A stretch of 39,401 nt of DNA from JACVRM01 sp046262315 (GCA_046262315.1 JBHEMZ010000133.1:1-39401); one strand, 5' to 3'; shown: positions 14,850-22,801, numbered from the stretch's first letter. Made by a program: numbers and translations. The notes: generated by a model not told the origin, from the letters alone.

Positions 14850-17800
14850 TCAACGGTGGCCGAAGTGGTGGGCATTCGGCAACACGGCGGAGACGCTCTC
14901 AGCACCGGCGACGCTGCGGGCAAGCGGGCCGAGGGTCTCGATCGTGCGCACGACGACGTTGCGGTTACGGCCGACGTGCTCGAACGTGCCGCGCGCGAGG
15001 ACAAGCGGCTCACCGCGGACAACGGCACGGTGACGGTCGTAGACCGGCGGCGGCACGATCAGGTTGACGTGTCCATGCTCGTCCTCGAGCAGCATGAAGA
15101 CGACGCCGTTCGCGGTCGACGGCCGCTGGCGGGCGACCACCATCCCGGCGACCGCCACACGGCTGCGGTGCGCGAGCTGCGGGAGAACGGCGCTGCCGAC
15201 GGTGCCGACCGGCAGGTGCGGGCGCAGCAGCTCGAGCGGGTGCACGCCGACCGACAGACTCGTACCGCCGTAGTCGGCGAGCATTCGCTCCCACACCGAC
15301 TGCTCCGGTAGCTCGGGGGTCTCGACGGTCGGCTCGAGCGGCAGCGCGAGCTGGCGCTCCTCCCCGCCCGAGCGAGGCACGGTCTCCCCGCGCGGGACGA
15401 GGCCGAGCTCCCAGAGCAGCTCGCGGCGCAGCCGTCCGAAGGAGTCGCAGGCGCCGGCAGAGACGAGTGCCTGCAGGCGGTAACCGCCGAGCAGGACGCG
15501 CCGGGCGAGATCGGCGACGTCCGCGAAGGGGCCGCCCTGGTCGCGCTCTCCCACGAGTGCTTCAGCGCCGGGTTCACCCACGGACCGCACGTAAGCGAGC
15601 CCGACCAACACACGACCGTCTTCGATAACGCAGCGCGCAGCGCTACGATTGACGTCGGGCGGGACGACCGTGACGCCGCGCTTCTGGCCGTCCCGGACGA
15701 GCGTCGCCGGCGGGTAGAAGCCCATCGGCTGCGCGTTCAGCAGCGCGCACAGGAACTCGGCTGGGTGGTAGCGGCGCAGCCACGCCGACTGGTACGCCAG
15801 TAACGCGAATGCGGCCGCGTGCGACTTGGGAAAGCCGAATCCCGAGAAGGCCGCCAGCTTGTCGTAGACGCGGTGCGCGGTTTCCTCGTCCACGCCCTTC
15901 GAAAGCGCGCCGTCCACGAAGCGCCCGCGCAGCGCCTCGAGCGCCGCCTCCGAGCGCTTGCGGCTCATCGCCCGACGCAAAGCCTCGGCCTCCCCCACGC
16001 TGAAGCCCGCGAGCGCCATCGCCACGGCGAGCACCTGGTCCTGGAAGACGACCACGCCGAGCGTCTCGCGCAGCGGCTCGGCGAGCAGCGGGTGATCAAC
16101 CGGCGGGACGAAGGTCGGATCACGTCGCAGCGCCTCCCGGTGCGCGATGTACGGGTGGACGGCGCCTCCCTGGATCGGCCCGGGCCGTACGAGAGCGACC
16201 TCGATGGTCAGGTCAGTGAGGTTCTCGGGCCGCGTGCGCAAGAGCATCTGCATCTGCGCGCGGCTCTCGACCTGGAAAACGCCGACGGTGTCCGCCTGCC
16301 GGATCTCGCCGTAGACGGACTGGTCGTCGAGCGGGATGCGCGACAGGTCGATCGGCTCGCCGCGCAGGCGCGCGATCTGCTCCACGCAGTCCTCGACCGC
16401 GGAGAGCATGCCGAGGCCGAGCAGGTCGATCTTCAGGAAGCCCGCGTCGTCGCAAGAGTCCTTGTCCCACTGGCAGATCTGGCGGCCCGTCATGGCCGCG
16501 GGCTGGACGGGGACGAGCTCGACGAGCGGCCGCGAGGAGATAACCATGCCGCCCGGGTGCTGCGAGATGTTCCTCGGCAGGCCGGCGATCTCGCGGCAGA
16601 GATCAGCGAACGCGCGCCAGCGAGGCGAAAGCGCCTTCTGCTGCGCGTCGGGTAGCTGCGCCACCTCCTCGGCGACGCGCCGGGCGTTCCAGCCGTCCGA
16701 GTAGCGGGCGAGGCGCTCGAGCTCCGCGTGGGGCAGGCCGAGCGCCTTGCCCACGTCGCGGATGGCGCCGCGCGAGCGGTAGGTGGCGAAGCTGGAGACG
16801 AGTGCCGTGTGCTCGTGGCCATAGCGCTCGATGACGCGCACGATCAGCCGCTCGCGGATGTCGCGTGGGAAGTCGAGGTCGATGTCCGGGACGGCGACGA
16901 GCTCGCGGTTCAGGAAGCGCCCGAGCGAGAGGTCTGCCGCCACCGGGTCGACGTGCGAGAGGCCGGTCAGGTAGCAGACGATCGAGCCGACCGAGCTGCC
17001 GCGCCCGCGGCCCGGTGGAAGGACGCTGCGTGGGGAGTCGGCGCCGCGCACCTCGAGCGCCACCTCGCGCGCCAGCTCCAGCACCTCGTGGTGGAGCAGG
17101 AAGAAACCGGCCAGATGAAGCGCGGCGATCAGCTCCAGCTCTTCGTCGAGGCGCTCGCGCGCGCGGCGCTTGTGACCGTTCGCATCGCCGTAGCGGTCGG
17201 CGAACGCGCGGTCGCAGACGCGCCGCAGCTGGACGTCTGCACTCTCCTCGCCGTCCGAAAAATCCGGATAGCGGTAGCCCAGCCCCTCGGTCAGGTCGAA
17301 CTCGAGGCGTGCGGCCAGCTCGGCGCTTCGTGCCACTGCGTCACGATCGAAGGGGAAGCGATCGGCGACCTCCGCGGGCGCGAGCAGGACGGACTCGTGG
17401 TTGCCGCGCCGCTCGGGCTCGCAGCCCTCGAGCGAGGTGCGGCTGCGGATTGCTACCAGCACGTCCTGCAGCGGCGCCCGCACCGGGTGGTGGGCGTGCA
17501 CGTCGCCGGTGACGACCGTTTGCACGCCGAGCGTCTCGGCGAGGTCGCGCAGGCGCGCGTTGCGGCGCTCGTCACCCCGCTCGTACGGACGCTGAAGCTC
17601 GACGTAGAAGCGTTCGCAGCCGAAGGCGCGCGCAACCCGGACGGCCGCGTTCGGGTTGCGGACGGCGAGCCCGTGACGCGCGCAGCCGGACAGGCAGACG
17701 AGCCCCTCGGCGTGCGCGAGCAGCGTCTCGAGCGGCAGCGCCGGCGGCACCGCCTCCCGGTACGCCGTCGAGAACCCCCCGCCTAAGTCGTCTTGTAACA

Positions 17801-18284
17801 AGTTGTTACTTGGACGGCCGGGCCGCGTGCAGGCATGTGCCGTGGTCAAGAGGCGGCAGAGGTTCGCGTACCCCGTGGCCGATTCGACCAGGAGCGTCAA
17901 GTGGAAGCCGCCGGCGAGCGTGACCTCCGCACCCGTGATCGGGCGCACGCCGAAGAACTTCGCCGCGTGCGCGAACTCGAGCGAGCCGTAGACGCCATCG
18001 TGGTCAGTGAGGGCGAGCGCCTCGTAGCCGAGCTCGGCGGCCCTGGCGGCCAGCTCCTCGGGCCGCGAAGCGCCGTCGAGGAACGAGTAAGCCGAGTGCG
18101 CGTGCAGCTCGACATACTGCCCCCGAAAGTCCGGCCTGCTTCGCAGGCCATGACTACTTTGGGCGGGGTCGCCAGTCAGACGCGACTTCGCGCGCTGTGG
18201 CTTCGGCGGGCAAAGCCCGTCTCCGCCGATGGTGTCACCAGCCCTGCCGGTGAGGCGTCTCGGCAGGACGGTCGCCGTCGACAC
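14850..18284 (-). CDS. dnaE2: Error-prone DNA polymerase III alpha subunit DnaE2
   Basis: C-family polymerase for damage-induced mutagenesis. In order it has a PHP domain (YVELHAHSAYSFLDGAS, ALTDHDGVYG), polymerase palm with GRGSSVGSIVCYLTG, the catalytic Asp pair in PDIDLDFPRD and the third Asp in LKIDLLGLGML, fingers and helix-hairpin-helix region, and a C-terminal OB fold (VAVAGMVVARQRPS). There is no long beta-clamp tail of DnaE1 type. The only start before the PHP motif is GTG 18284, which gives 1144 residues, the first 55 or so encoded across repeat element A; homologues begin close to YVELHAH. Partners ImuB and DUF6504 lie upstream beyond an inserted segment. Confidence 0.93.
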   Translation of the reverse strand: MSTATVLPRRLTGRAGDTIGGDGLCPPKPQRAKSRLTGDPAQSSHGLRSRPDFRGQYVELHAHSAYSFLDGASRPEELAARAAELGYEALALTDHDGVYGSLEFAHAAKFFGVRPITGAEVTLAGGFHLTLLVESATGYANLCRLLTTAHACTRPGRPSNNLLQDDLGGGFSTAYREAVPPALPLETLLAHAEGLVCLSGCARHGLAVRNPNAAVRVARAFGCERFYVELQRPYERGDERRNARLRDLAETLGVQTVVTGDVHAHHPVRAPLQDVLVAIRSRTSLEGCEPERRGNHESVLLAPAEVADRFPFDRDAVARSAELAARLEFDLTEGLGYRYPDFSDGEESADVQLRRVCDRAFADRYGDANGHKRRARERLDEELELIAALHLAGFFLLHHEVLELAREVALEVRGADSPRSVLPPGRGRGSSVGSIVCYLTGLSHVDPVAADLSLGRFLNRELVAVPDIDLDFPRDIRERLIVRVIERYGHEHTALVSSFATYRSRGAIRDVGKALGLPHAELERLARYSDGWNARRVAEEVAQLPDAQQKALSPRWRAFADLCREIAGLPRNISQHPGGMVISSRPLVELVPVQPAAMTGRQICQWDKDSCDDAGFLKIDLLGLGMLSAVEDCVEQIARLRGEPIDLSRIPLDDQSVYGEIRQADTVGVFQVESRAQMQMLLRTRPENLTDLTIEVALVRPGPIQGGAVHPYIAHREALRRDPTFVPPVDHPLLAEPLRETLGVVVFQDQVLAVAMALAGFSVGEAEALRRAMSRKRSEAALEALRGRFVDGALSKGVDEETAHRVYDKLAAFSGFGFPKSHAAAFALLAYQSAWLRRYHPAEFLCALLNAQPMGFYPPATLVRDGQKRGVTVVPPDVNRSAARCVIEDGRVLVGLAYVRSVGEPGAEALVGERDQGGPFADVADLARRVLLGGYRLQALVSAGACDSFGRLRRELLWELGLVPRGETVPRSGGEERQLALPLEPTVETPELPEQSVWERMLADYGGTSLSVGVHPLELLRPHLPVGTVGSAVLPQLAHRSRVAVAGMVVARQRPSTANGVVFMLLEDEHGHVNLIVPPPVYDRHRAVVRGEPLVLARGTFEHVGRNRNVVVRTIETLGPLARSVAGAESVSAVLPNAHHFGHR
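18121..18231 (+). repeat. Palindromic element, copy A
   Basis: Two hairpins in series. The first has outer arms CCCCGAAAGTCCGG and ACTTTGGGCGGGG around an inner stem GCCTGC/GCAGGC; the second is GGCGGGCAAAGCCCGTCTCCGCCG. About 75-80% identical by eye to copy B (inverted) and copy C over the whole length, including the linker CAGACGCGACTTCGCGCG. It covers the 5' end of dnaE2. Confidence 0.85.
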
Positions 18285-18320
18285 GGCGCCGCGCCCGCCT
18301 CACCGTGCGACCATAGGGCC

Positions 18321-18614
18321 GTGACGTACGACGAGCTGGTCGAGGAGACCACCGCGAAGCACCCGGACATCAGACCTGGGCAGATGTTCGGGATGCCGTG
18401 CCTGAAGCGCGAGAACGGCAAGGTCGTCGCCGGTCTCTGGAAAGACGGCGGCCTGACGGTGAAGTTGACTGACGAAGCGGCGCGCGAGCGCGCGGTTGCC
18501 CTCCCGGGCGCTACGCAGTTCGATCCGGGCATGGGCCGGCCGATGCGAGAGTGGGTCCACATCCCGGCCGAGCTCTCGGACCGCTGGCCGGACCTCGTCG
18601 ACCAGGCCGTCTGA
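18321..18614 (+). CDS. MmcQ/YjbR- or TfoX-like small protein
   Basis: A 97-residue protein from GTG 18321. It shows the YjbR/TfoX-N type layout: an opening helix TYDELVEETTAKH, GQMFGMPCLKRENGKVVAGL, LTVKLTDEAARERAVA, and a closing FDPGMGRPMREWVHIP with a final helix. Proteins of this fold bind DNA or act as accessory factors, and no enzymatic role is established. It is the only gene in the segment enclosed by the inverted elements A and B, and it is transcribed against dnaE2 and imuB, so it looks like an insertion into the mutasome operon. Composition is not clearly different from its surroundings. Confidence 0.75.
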   Translation: MTYDELVEETTAKHPDIRPGQMFGMPCLKRENGKVVAGLWKDGGLTVKLTDEAARERAVALPGATQFDPGMGRPMREWVHIPAELSDRWPDLVDQAV

Positions 18615-18661
18615 AAGCGCCCCTCACACGTCCTCACGGTGACGCCGGGCCCCACGGTGAC

Positions 18662-18688
18662 GGGACAGTCCCCTGCAGGGACAGTCCC
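18662..18688. repeat. Twin palindromes GGGACAGTCCC
   Basis: GGGACAGTCCC occurs at 18662-18672 and 18678-18688, joined by CTGCA so that the whole block can also fold as one cruciform. It lies between the MmcQ-like gene and element B; it may act as a terminator for the former or be part of the inserted segment. Confidence 0.7.
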
Positions 18689-18696
18689 TGCGCCAT

Positions 18697-18812
18697 CATC
18701 GGCGGAGGCGGGCTTCCCCGCCGCAGCCACACCGCGCGCAGTCGCGTCTGGCTGATTCGCACCCCGCCGAAAGTCGTCATGCCGCCGCGGAGCGGCGGCG
18801 GACTTTCGGCGG
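18697..18812 (-). repeat. Palindromic element, copy B (inverted relative to A)
   Basis: Read on the minus strand it begins CCGCCGAAAGTCCG, has a loop stem of GCCGCCGC type, then CATGACGACTTTCGGCGGGG, the linker CAGACGCGACTGCGCGCGG and ends GCCCGCCTCCGCCGATG. The outer end stops one base before the DUF6504 stop codon. Together with copy A it frames 18232-18696. Confidence 0.88.
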
Positions 18813-19106
18813 CTAAGCGCGCTGGGAGAACCACGCGCCCCGCTGCTCGTCGCGGAACACGACGACGTTCTGGCCCGTCTCGAGCACGACCTCGAAGTAG
18901 CGGCGCTGCACGGGCTCCTCGGTCCACCAGCGGTCCATCACGCGCCACTCCTCGCGCACCAGAGCGACGCCCTGCCGGTTGACCCGCCTGGGCGCGCCGT
19001 CCGCGTGTGCCTCGACGAGCGCCTGCCGGGGCGCGTTGACACGGCGCTGTCCGCTCGGTGCGGCGCCGAATGTCGGTCGGGGTCGAGCGTCTGCGTCGAC
19101 GCTCAT
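18813..19106 (-). CDS. DUF6504-type mutasome-associated protein
   Basis: A 97-residue protein. The conserved part is the C-terminal half, GAPRRVNRQGVALVREEWRV followed by DRWWTEEPVQRRYFEVVL and VVFRDEQRGAWFSQR, a beta-rich segment with the Trp-Trp pair that marks DUF6504 proteins encoded beside imuB and dnaE2 in actinobacteria. Function unknown; an accessory role to the polymerase complex is an inference from context. ATG 19106 overlaps the imuB stop as ATGA, so the two are co-translated. The stop codon touches repeat element B. Confidence 0.8.
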   Translation of the reverse strand: MSVDADARPRPTFGAAPSGQRRVNAPRQALVEAHADGAPRRVNRQGVALVREEWRVMDRWWTEEPVQRRYFEVVLETGQNVVVFRDEQRGAWFSQRA

Positions 19107-20293
19107 TCGTCCCGCGGGACGAGCAGTGCCCGTTGCTCGGGAAGACGCGACCACGGCGCGATCTCGACGACGGTGCAGACGGCGCCTCCGCCAGTGCTGG
19201 CGCGCACCTGGCGCAGGCCATCCCGCAGCTGCCCCTGCAACTCAGCGCCCTCGGGCGCGAGGAGGGCGAGCTGCCGGCCGCGGGACTCGGTTAGCTCAAC
19301 CGCCTCCAGCGCGAGCCTGACGACGGGCGCGGGCAGCTCGATGAGCTTGGGGCCGAGCGCCGCGCGCAGGCGGTCGCGCTCGGCAACGGGCTCCCGCAGA
19401 GTCACGGTGCGCCGCCAGGATCCCCCGCCCGCGAGACGGGCGACCAGCGCGACCTTGCGCAGGAAGCGGCCGTCGCGCTCCGGGCTGGCGAGCAGGCGGT
19501 CGACGAGCACGCCGAGCGCCCGGCGGAGCGTCAGCTCGTTGCCGACCGCCTCCGGGAACTCGAGCCGTTCGACGACTGCGGCCGGGGGGCGGCGGCCCTC
19601 GACCCGGCGCGCGCCTCGCCCGCGCGCCAGGCTCCAGGCCTCCCGCCCGTCCCGGCCGAGTCGTTCTGCGACGGCGGCGCCCGGGAGGGCCGCAAGCTGG
19701 CCGACCCGGCGCACGCCGAGATCCTCGAGCTCGCCGTGCCGCTCGGGCTCGAGCGGCAGCAGCGAAAGCGGCAGCGGCGCCAGGAAGTCCGGAATCGCCC
19801 GGCCGTCGTCGGCGACGACGACCACCTGGCCGGACCGCCCCACGCTCGCCGCCGCGAGCGCGGCGAAGCGACGCGCGGCTGCCCCCACCCGCGCGTCCCA
19901 GCCCGCGCCCACGGCCGCGAGCGCCCGCCGCAGCGCCGCCTCCAGCCCGCCGTAGAGCCGCTCCACACCCTTCGTCTCGAAATACGCTGTGCCGAGCCCG
20001 CCCGACTCCACCTCGAAGCCCACGTCCTCCAGCCGCCGCACGATCGCCTCCCATTCGTCCTCCGCGCACGCCGGATCCTGCTCGACGAGTACGAGCGAGG
20101 GACACATTGCGAGCGCCTCCCCCATGCGCATTCCCGGCTTGACCCCGGCCGCCTCGGCGGCTGCGGTCACCGGCCCGAGCAGCGGCTCGCTGCCGGGCAG
20201 CGGCGCGAGGGCTGCCGGCCTGAGCGCAAGACGAGGCCGGGCCCGCAGAGCGGCCCGCAGCTCGAAGCCGGGGATGACGATGGCAGCGATCAT
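19103..20293 (-). CDS. imuB: ImuB, inactive Y-family polymerase homologue
   Basis: Hub of the DnaE2 mutasome, linking the polymerase to the beta clamp. The 396-residue product follows the Y-family layout: PAALAPLPGSEP, GVKPGMRMGEALAMCPSLVL, LGTAYFETKGVERLYGG, helix-hairpin-helix ELEDLGVRRVGQLAALPG and the little-finger region (FPEAVGNELTLRRALGVLVD). The catalytic acidic residues of DinB (DxDxFF at the start) are absent: the first strand reads AAIVIPGFELRAAL, as expected for ImuB. ATG 20293 is fixed by that strand. No imuA-prime gene is seen upstream; a divergent DUF3467 gene lies there. Regulated by LexA to judge from two boxes over the promoter. Confidence 0.92.
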   Translation of the reverse strand: MIAAIVIPGFELRAALRARPRLALRPAALAPLPGSEPLLGPVTAAAEAAGVKPGMRMGEALAMCPSLVLVEQDPACAEDEWEAIVRRLEDVGFEVESGGLGTAYFETKGVERLYGGLEAALRRALAAVGAGWDARVGAAARRFAALAAASVGRSGQVVVVADDGRAIPDFLAPLPLSLLPLEPERHGELEDLGVRRVGQLAALPGAAVAERLGRDGREAWSLARGRGARRVEGRRPPAAVVERLEFPEAVGNELTLRRALGVLVDRLLASPERDGRFLRKVALVARLAGGGSWRRTVTLREPVAERDRLRAALGPKLIELPAPVVRLALEAVELTESRGRQLALLAPEGAELQGQLRDGLRQVRASTGGGAVCTVVEIAPWSRLPEQRALLVPRDE

Positions 20294-20333
20294 GCGAACA
20301 CACGTTCTACACGAACACGCGTTCCCCTGTCAA
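20294..20333 (-). promoter_or_regulatory. SOS promoter of imuB with two LexA boxes
   Basis: On the minus strand: -35 TTGACA (20333-20328), 18-base spacer, -10 TAGAAC (20309-20304). Two GAAC-N4-GTTC boxes, GAACACGCGTTC (20313-20324) and GAACACACGTTC (20296-20307), fill the spacer and cover the -10. From the -10 the transcript would begin within a few bases of ATG 20293, leaving no room for a Shine-Dalgarno, so the mRNA is probably leaderless. Confidence 0.8.
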
Positions 20334-20356
20334 GACTTTTTCGATACGGTGCGTCG

Positions 20357-20707
20357 GTGAGCGAGCACGAGCACGACGAGGAGGAGCGTCCGACCGAGTT
20401 CCAGATCCAGGTGCCAACCGAGCTCGAGGCCGGTGTCTACGCCAACTTCCTCAGCGTCTGGCACACGGCCTACGAGTTCACGCTCGACTTCGGGGTCACG
20501 CAGCCGCCGCAGGTCGAGGAGCCGGAGGACCCTGACGCACCCGTGCGCGTCGCCTGTCGCGTCGTCTCCCGCGTGAAGATCCCCGTGACCGTGCTCTTCG
20601 ACGTGCTGCGCACGCTGAACGAGAACATGGGGCGCTACGAGGCCGTCTTCGGCGAGATCCGCCGGCCAGAAGGTCCCGAGGACGCAACGGACTCCACCGA
20701 CGTCTAG
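20357..20707 (+). CDS. DUF3467 family protein
   Basis: A 116-residue acidic protein from GTG 20357. It matches DUF3467, a small family in diverse bacteria of unknown function, by the run VPTELEAGVYANFLSVWHTA, EFTLDFGV and VVSRVKIPVTVLFDVLRTLN. No signal peptide or membrane segment. Its start lies 63 bases from the divergent imuB start, so its promoter must overlap the LexA region and the gene could be SOS-influenced; no separate box is seen on its own side. A weak hairpin (CGTAGC 20719-20724 with GCTACG 20738-20743) follows the stop. Confidence 0.85.
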   Translation: MSEHEHDEEERPTEFQIQVPTELEAGVYANFLSVWHTAYEFTLDFGVTQPPQVEEPEDPDAPVRVACRVVSRVKIPVTVLFDVLRTLNENMGRYEAVFGEIRRPEGPEDATDSTDV

Positions 20708-20752
20708 CTGAGGGCTTGCGTAGCGATTGGCGAACGAGCTACGGCTTCGCCG

Positions 20753-20866
20753 TCAGGAGCGGCGCCTGCGACCACCGCGGGGAACGATGTACATCAGCGC
20801 GACGAGGGCGACGATGATCACGGCGGCGATGGCGACGATGGCGACGGTGGAGACCGCGACGATCAC
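20753..20866 (-). CDS. Single-pass membrane micro-protein
   Basis: A 37-residue product: VIVAVSTVAIVAIAAVIIVA then LVALMYIVP and the basic tail RGGRRRRS. It is one hydrophobic helix with the positive tail inside by the positive-inside rule. GTG 20866 is preceded by GGAAGGGG. The open frame extends upstream to 20950 but that part is unlike protein. Function unknown. The 106 bases upstream to the Cys-rich gene hold nothing recognised. Confidence 0.5.
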   Translation of the reverse strand: MIVAVSTVAIVAIAAVIIVALVALMYIVPRGGRRRRS

Positions 20867-20972
20867 GCCCCTTCCATTTCCTGCGGACCGCTGGTGAAAA
20901 CCTGAGCTGCGAGGCGCCACCTGCGGCAAGCGTCGCGAGCAGCGCGCCACAACGATTCGCCCAATCCTCCCG

Positions 20973-21122
20973 CTAGACCGGCGTCGCAGGAAGGCGGCGG
21001 AACTGCGGCGGGAGGTACCACCGTACCGCTCGCCCGAGCCTCGTACGCTTGCAGAAGCACGAGTCGTCGCACGCGCAGGTCGGGCCGCGCGGGTTGTGCA
21101 GGCGTGCGAGCAGCTTGCCCAT
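20973..21122 (-). CDS. Small Cys-rich basic protein
   Basis: A 49-residue protein from ATG 21122 which overlaps the ComB-like stop as ATGA. It has a compact cluster CACDDSCFC (CxC-x3-CxC) followed by a basic segment KRTRLGRAVRWYLPPQFRR. The four closely spaced Cys could bind a metal. No known family named with confidence. The coupling with the upstream gene and clean reading frame support it as real. Confidence 0.6.
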   Translation of the reverse strand: MGKLLARLHNPRGPTCACDDSCFCKRTRLGRAVRWYLPPQFRRLPATPV

Positions 21123-21814
21123 CACCCCGTTGGTACGAGAGCGAGCTCGGCGGCCGCTCCGACCATGCCGGTGAAGCGCGGCACCACGTCGAGCGCGTCC
21201 ACGCGCGCGCACCAGGCGAGGTCGTCCTCGAGCCCGGGCGGGCCGTACGTCCGCGCCAGCAGGCCGTCCAGCGCCTCGGGGTAGGCGCGCGCCACGAGCT
21301 CCGCCGCCTTGGCGCCGTCGCGCCGCTCGGCGTCCAGCAGCTGCACGATCCGGCCGGCGCAGTAGGCGTCGTCGAGCGCGAAGGCGCCCTGAAAGCCGGC
21401 GCAGACGATCGCCACGTCCTCCCCGCTGTCGGCGGCTGCGCGCGCGACCGCCGAGAGGTTGAGCAGGCTGCCCGCGAAGACGAGCTCGGCGCGCCCAGCC
21501 GCCGCGAGGATGGCCGCCGTCCCGTTGGTGGTCGAGAAGATAACGGGGACGTCGCGGCCCTCGAGGAACTCGCGCGGCGAGGCTCCCACGTCGAAGCCCT
21601 CGATCCGAACGGCCTCGCGCTCGCCGCCGAGCAGCCCCTCTCCCAGCTCTTCCCGAAGGGCACGCGCCTCGTCGATCCCCGGCGCGCAGAGCACCCGCGG
21701 GTACCCCGAGGCGAGCGCCTGCGCGATCGTCGAGGTGGCGCGCATGACGTCCACGACGATCGCGACGGGCGCGCCGGCCCGCTCGGCGGGCGTGAATGCG
21801 ACGTCCACGCGCAC
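21122..21814 (-). CDS. 2-phosphosulfolactate phosphatase family protein (ComB-like)
   Basis: A 230-residue ComB-family protein. Family features are VVDVMRATSTIAQALASG near the N-terminus, VIFSTTNGTAAI in the middle, and ALDDAYCAGRIVQLL with CAGFQGAFALDD. ComB removes phosphate from 2-phosphosulfolactate in coenzyme M synthesis in archaea; many bacteria carry the family without that pathway, and no other coenzyme M gene is seen here, so the substrate is uncertain. GTG 21814 diverges from the rhomboid gene at 21836 with 21 bases between. A Cys-rich small protein is coupled downstream. Confidence 0.85.
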   Translation of the reverse strand: MRVDVAFTPAERAGAPVAIVVDVMRATSTIAQALASGYPRVLCAPGIDEARALREELGEGLLGGEREAVRIEGFDVGASPREFLEGRDVPVIFSTTNGTAAILAAAGRAELVFAGSLLNLSAVARAAADSGEDVAIVCAGFQGAFALDDAYCAGRIVQLLDAERRDGAKAAELVARAYPEALDGLLARTYGPPGLEDDLAWCARVDALDVVPRFTGMVGAAAELALVPTG

Positions 21815-21835
21815 GACGCCACTACGCTACTTCGC

Positions 21836-22711
21836 GTGGCCGAGACCCTGACGTGCTACCGGCACCCGGACCGCGAGACGGGCGTCTCCTGCTCGGAATG
21901 CAGGCGCGGCATCTGCCCCGACTGCATGGTCTTCGCGCCGGTCGGCATCCGCTGCCCCGACCACGCCGGCCAGGCGCGCGGCGCCGCGAAGGTCAGGCGC
22001 GAGGTGCGGCGCGCAGGCTACGAGGGGATCGGTGGGATCGTCACCAAGGTGCTCGTCGGCCTCAACGTCGCCGTCTTCTTTCTCAACCTCGCGCAGGGCG
22101 CCTCGCTCAACCGAAACGGCGGCGACCTCTTCTTCGACGGCGCGCTGATCGGCCGCGCCTCGTTCGACGGCGTGAACCTCTCCGGCGTGGCCGAAGGCGA
22201 ATGGTGGCGGCTCGTGACCGCCAGCTTCCTGCACGGGAACCTCCTGCACCTGGGGATGAACATGCTGATGCTCTACTGGATCGGCACGCCCGTGGAGGAG
22301 GCGCTCGGACGCCTTCGCTTCCTCGCTCTGTACTTCGTTTCCGGCCTGTGCGGATCGGCCGGCGCGCTCGCCCTGAGCGGCCAGACGGCCCTGACGGTGG
22401 GCGCCTCGGGGGCGATCTTCGGCATTCTCGGCGCCGCTCTAGTCTTCGAGCGGCAGCGCACGTACGTGCTCGGCGGCAGCGCGATGGGGATCATCGTCAT
22501 CAACCTCGTGCTGACGTTCGCCATTCCGAACATCTCGGTCGGCGGCCACGTCGGGGGGCTGGTCGGCGGCGCGGCATGCGGGCTCGCCATGTCGCGCTTC
22601 GGACGAGCGCACGCCGCCTACGGCCGTCCGGGCGTGCTCGGCTTCGCCGGCGTTGCCGCGGTCGGGATCGCCGCGCTCGCGGTCTCCTACTTCACGGTTC
22701 AGACGTACTAG
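21836..22711 (+). CDS. Rhomboid family intramembrane serine protease with N-terminal zinc finger
   Basis: A 291-residue protein. The first 45 residues hold a B-box-like zinc finger (CYRHPDRETGVSCSECRRG, then CPDC and RCPDH). Six hydrophobic segments follow, with the rhomboid signature: HGNLLHLGMNMLMLYWIG (loop His/Asn), GASGAIFG with the catalytic Ser, and GGHVGGLVGG with the catalytic His. It should cut membrane proteins within the bilayer. This zinc finger plus rhomboid layout is frequent in actinobacteria. GTG 21836 starts just before the first Cys and is the only plausible start. It diverges closely from the ComB-like gene. Confidence 0.93.
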   Translation: MAETLTCYRHPDRETGVSCSECRRGICPDCMVFAPVGIRCPDHAGQARGAAKVRREVRRAGYEGIGGIVTKVLVGLNVAVFFLNLAQGASLNRNGGDLFFDGALIGRASFDGVNLSGVAEGEWWRLVTASFLHGNLLHLGMNMLMLYWIGTPVEEALGRLRFLALYFVSGLCGSAGALALSGQTALTVGASGAIFGILGAALVFERQRTYVLGGSAMGIIVINLVLTFAIPNISVGGHVGGLVGGAACGLAMSRFGRAHAAYGRPGVLGFAGVAAVGIAALAVSYFTVQTY

Positions 22712-22801
22712 TCAGAAGCGTCACTTTCGACGATCCTCTCGCGGCCGGACGGGGAGCGTTGACTTCGGAGGGGACAATCGCCGCCGGCTAACAGGGAGGC
22801 G

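Noticed and set aside
17897..18151. ATG inside element A (18151) as the dnaE2 start
   Set aside because: It is in a different reading frame from the PHP domain and reads through no conserved residue.
18121..18812. Insertion sequence with a transposase
   Set aside because: The enclosed gene is a 97-residue MmcQ/TfoX-like protein; no transposase motif or clear target duplication is visible.
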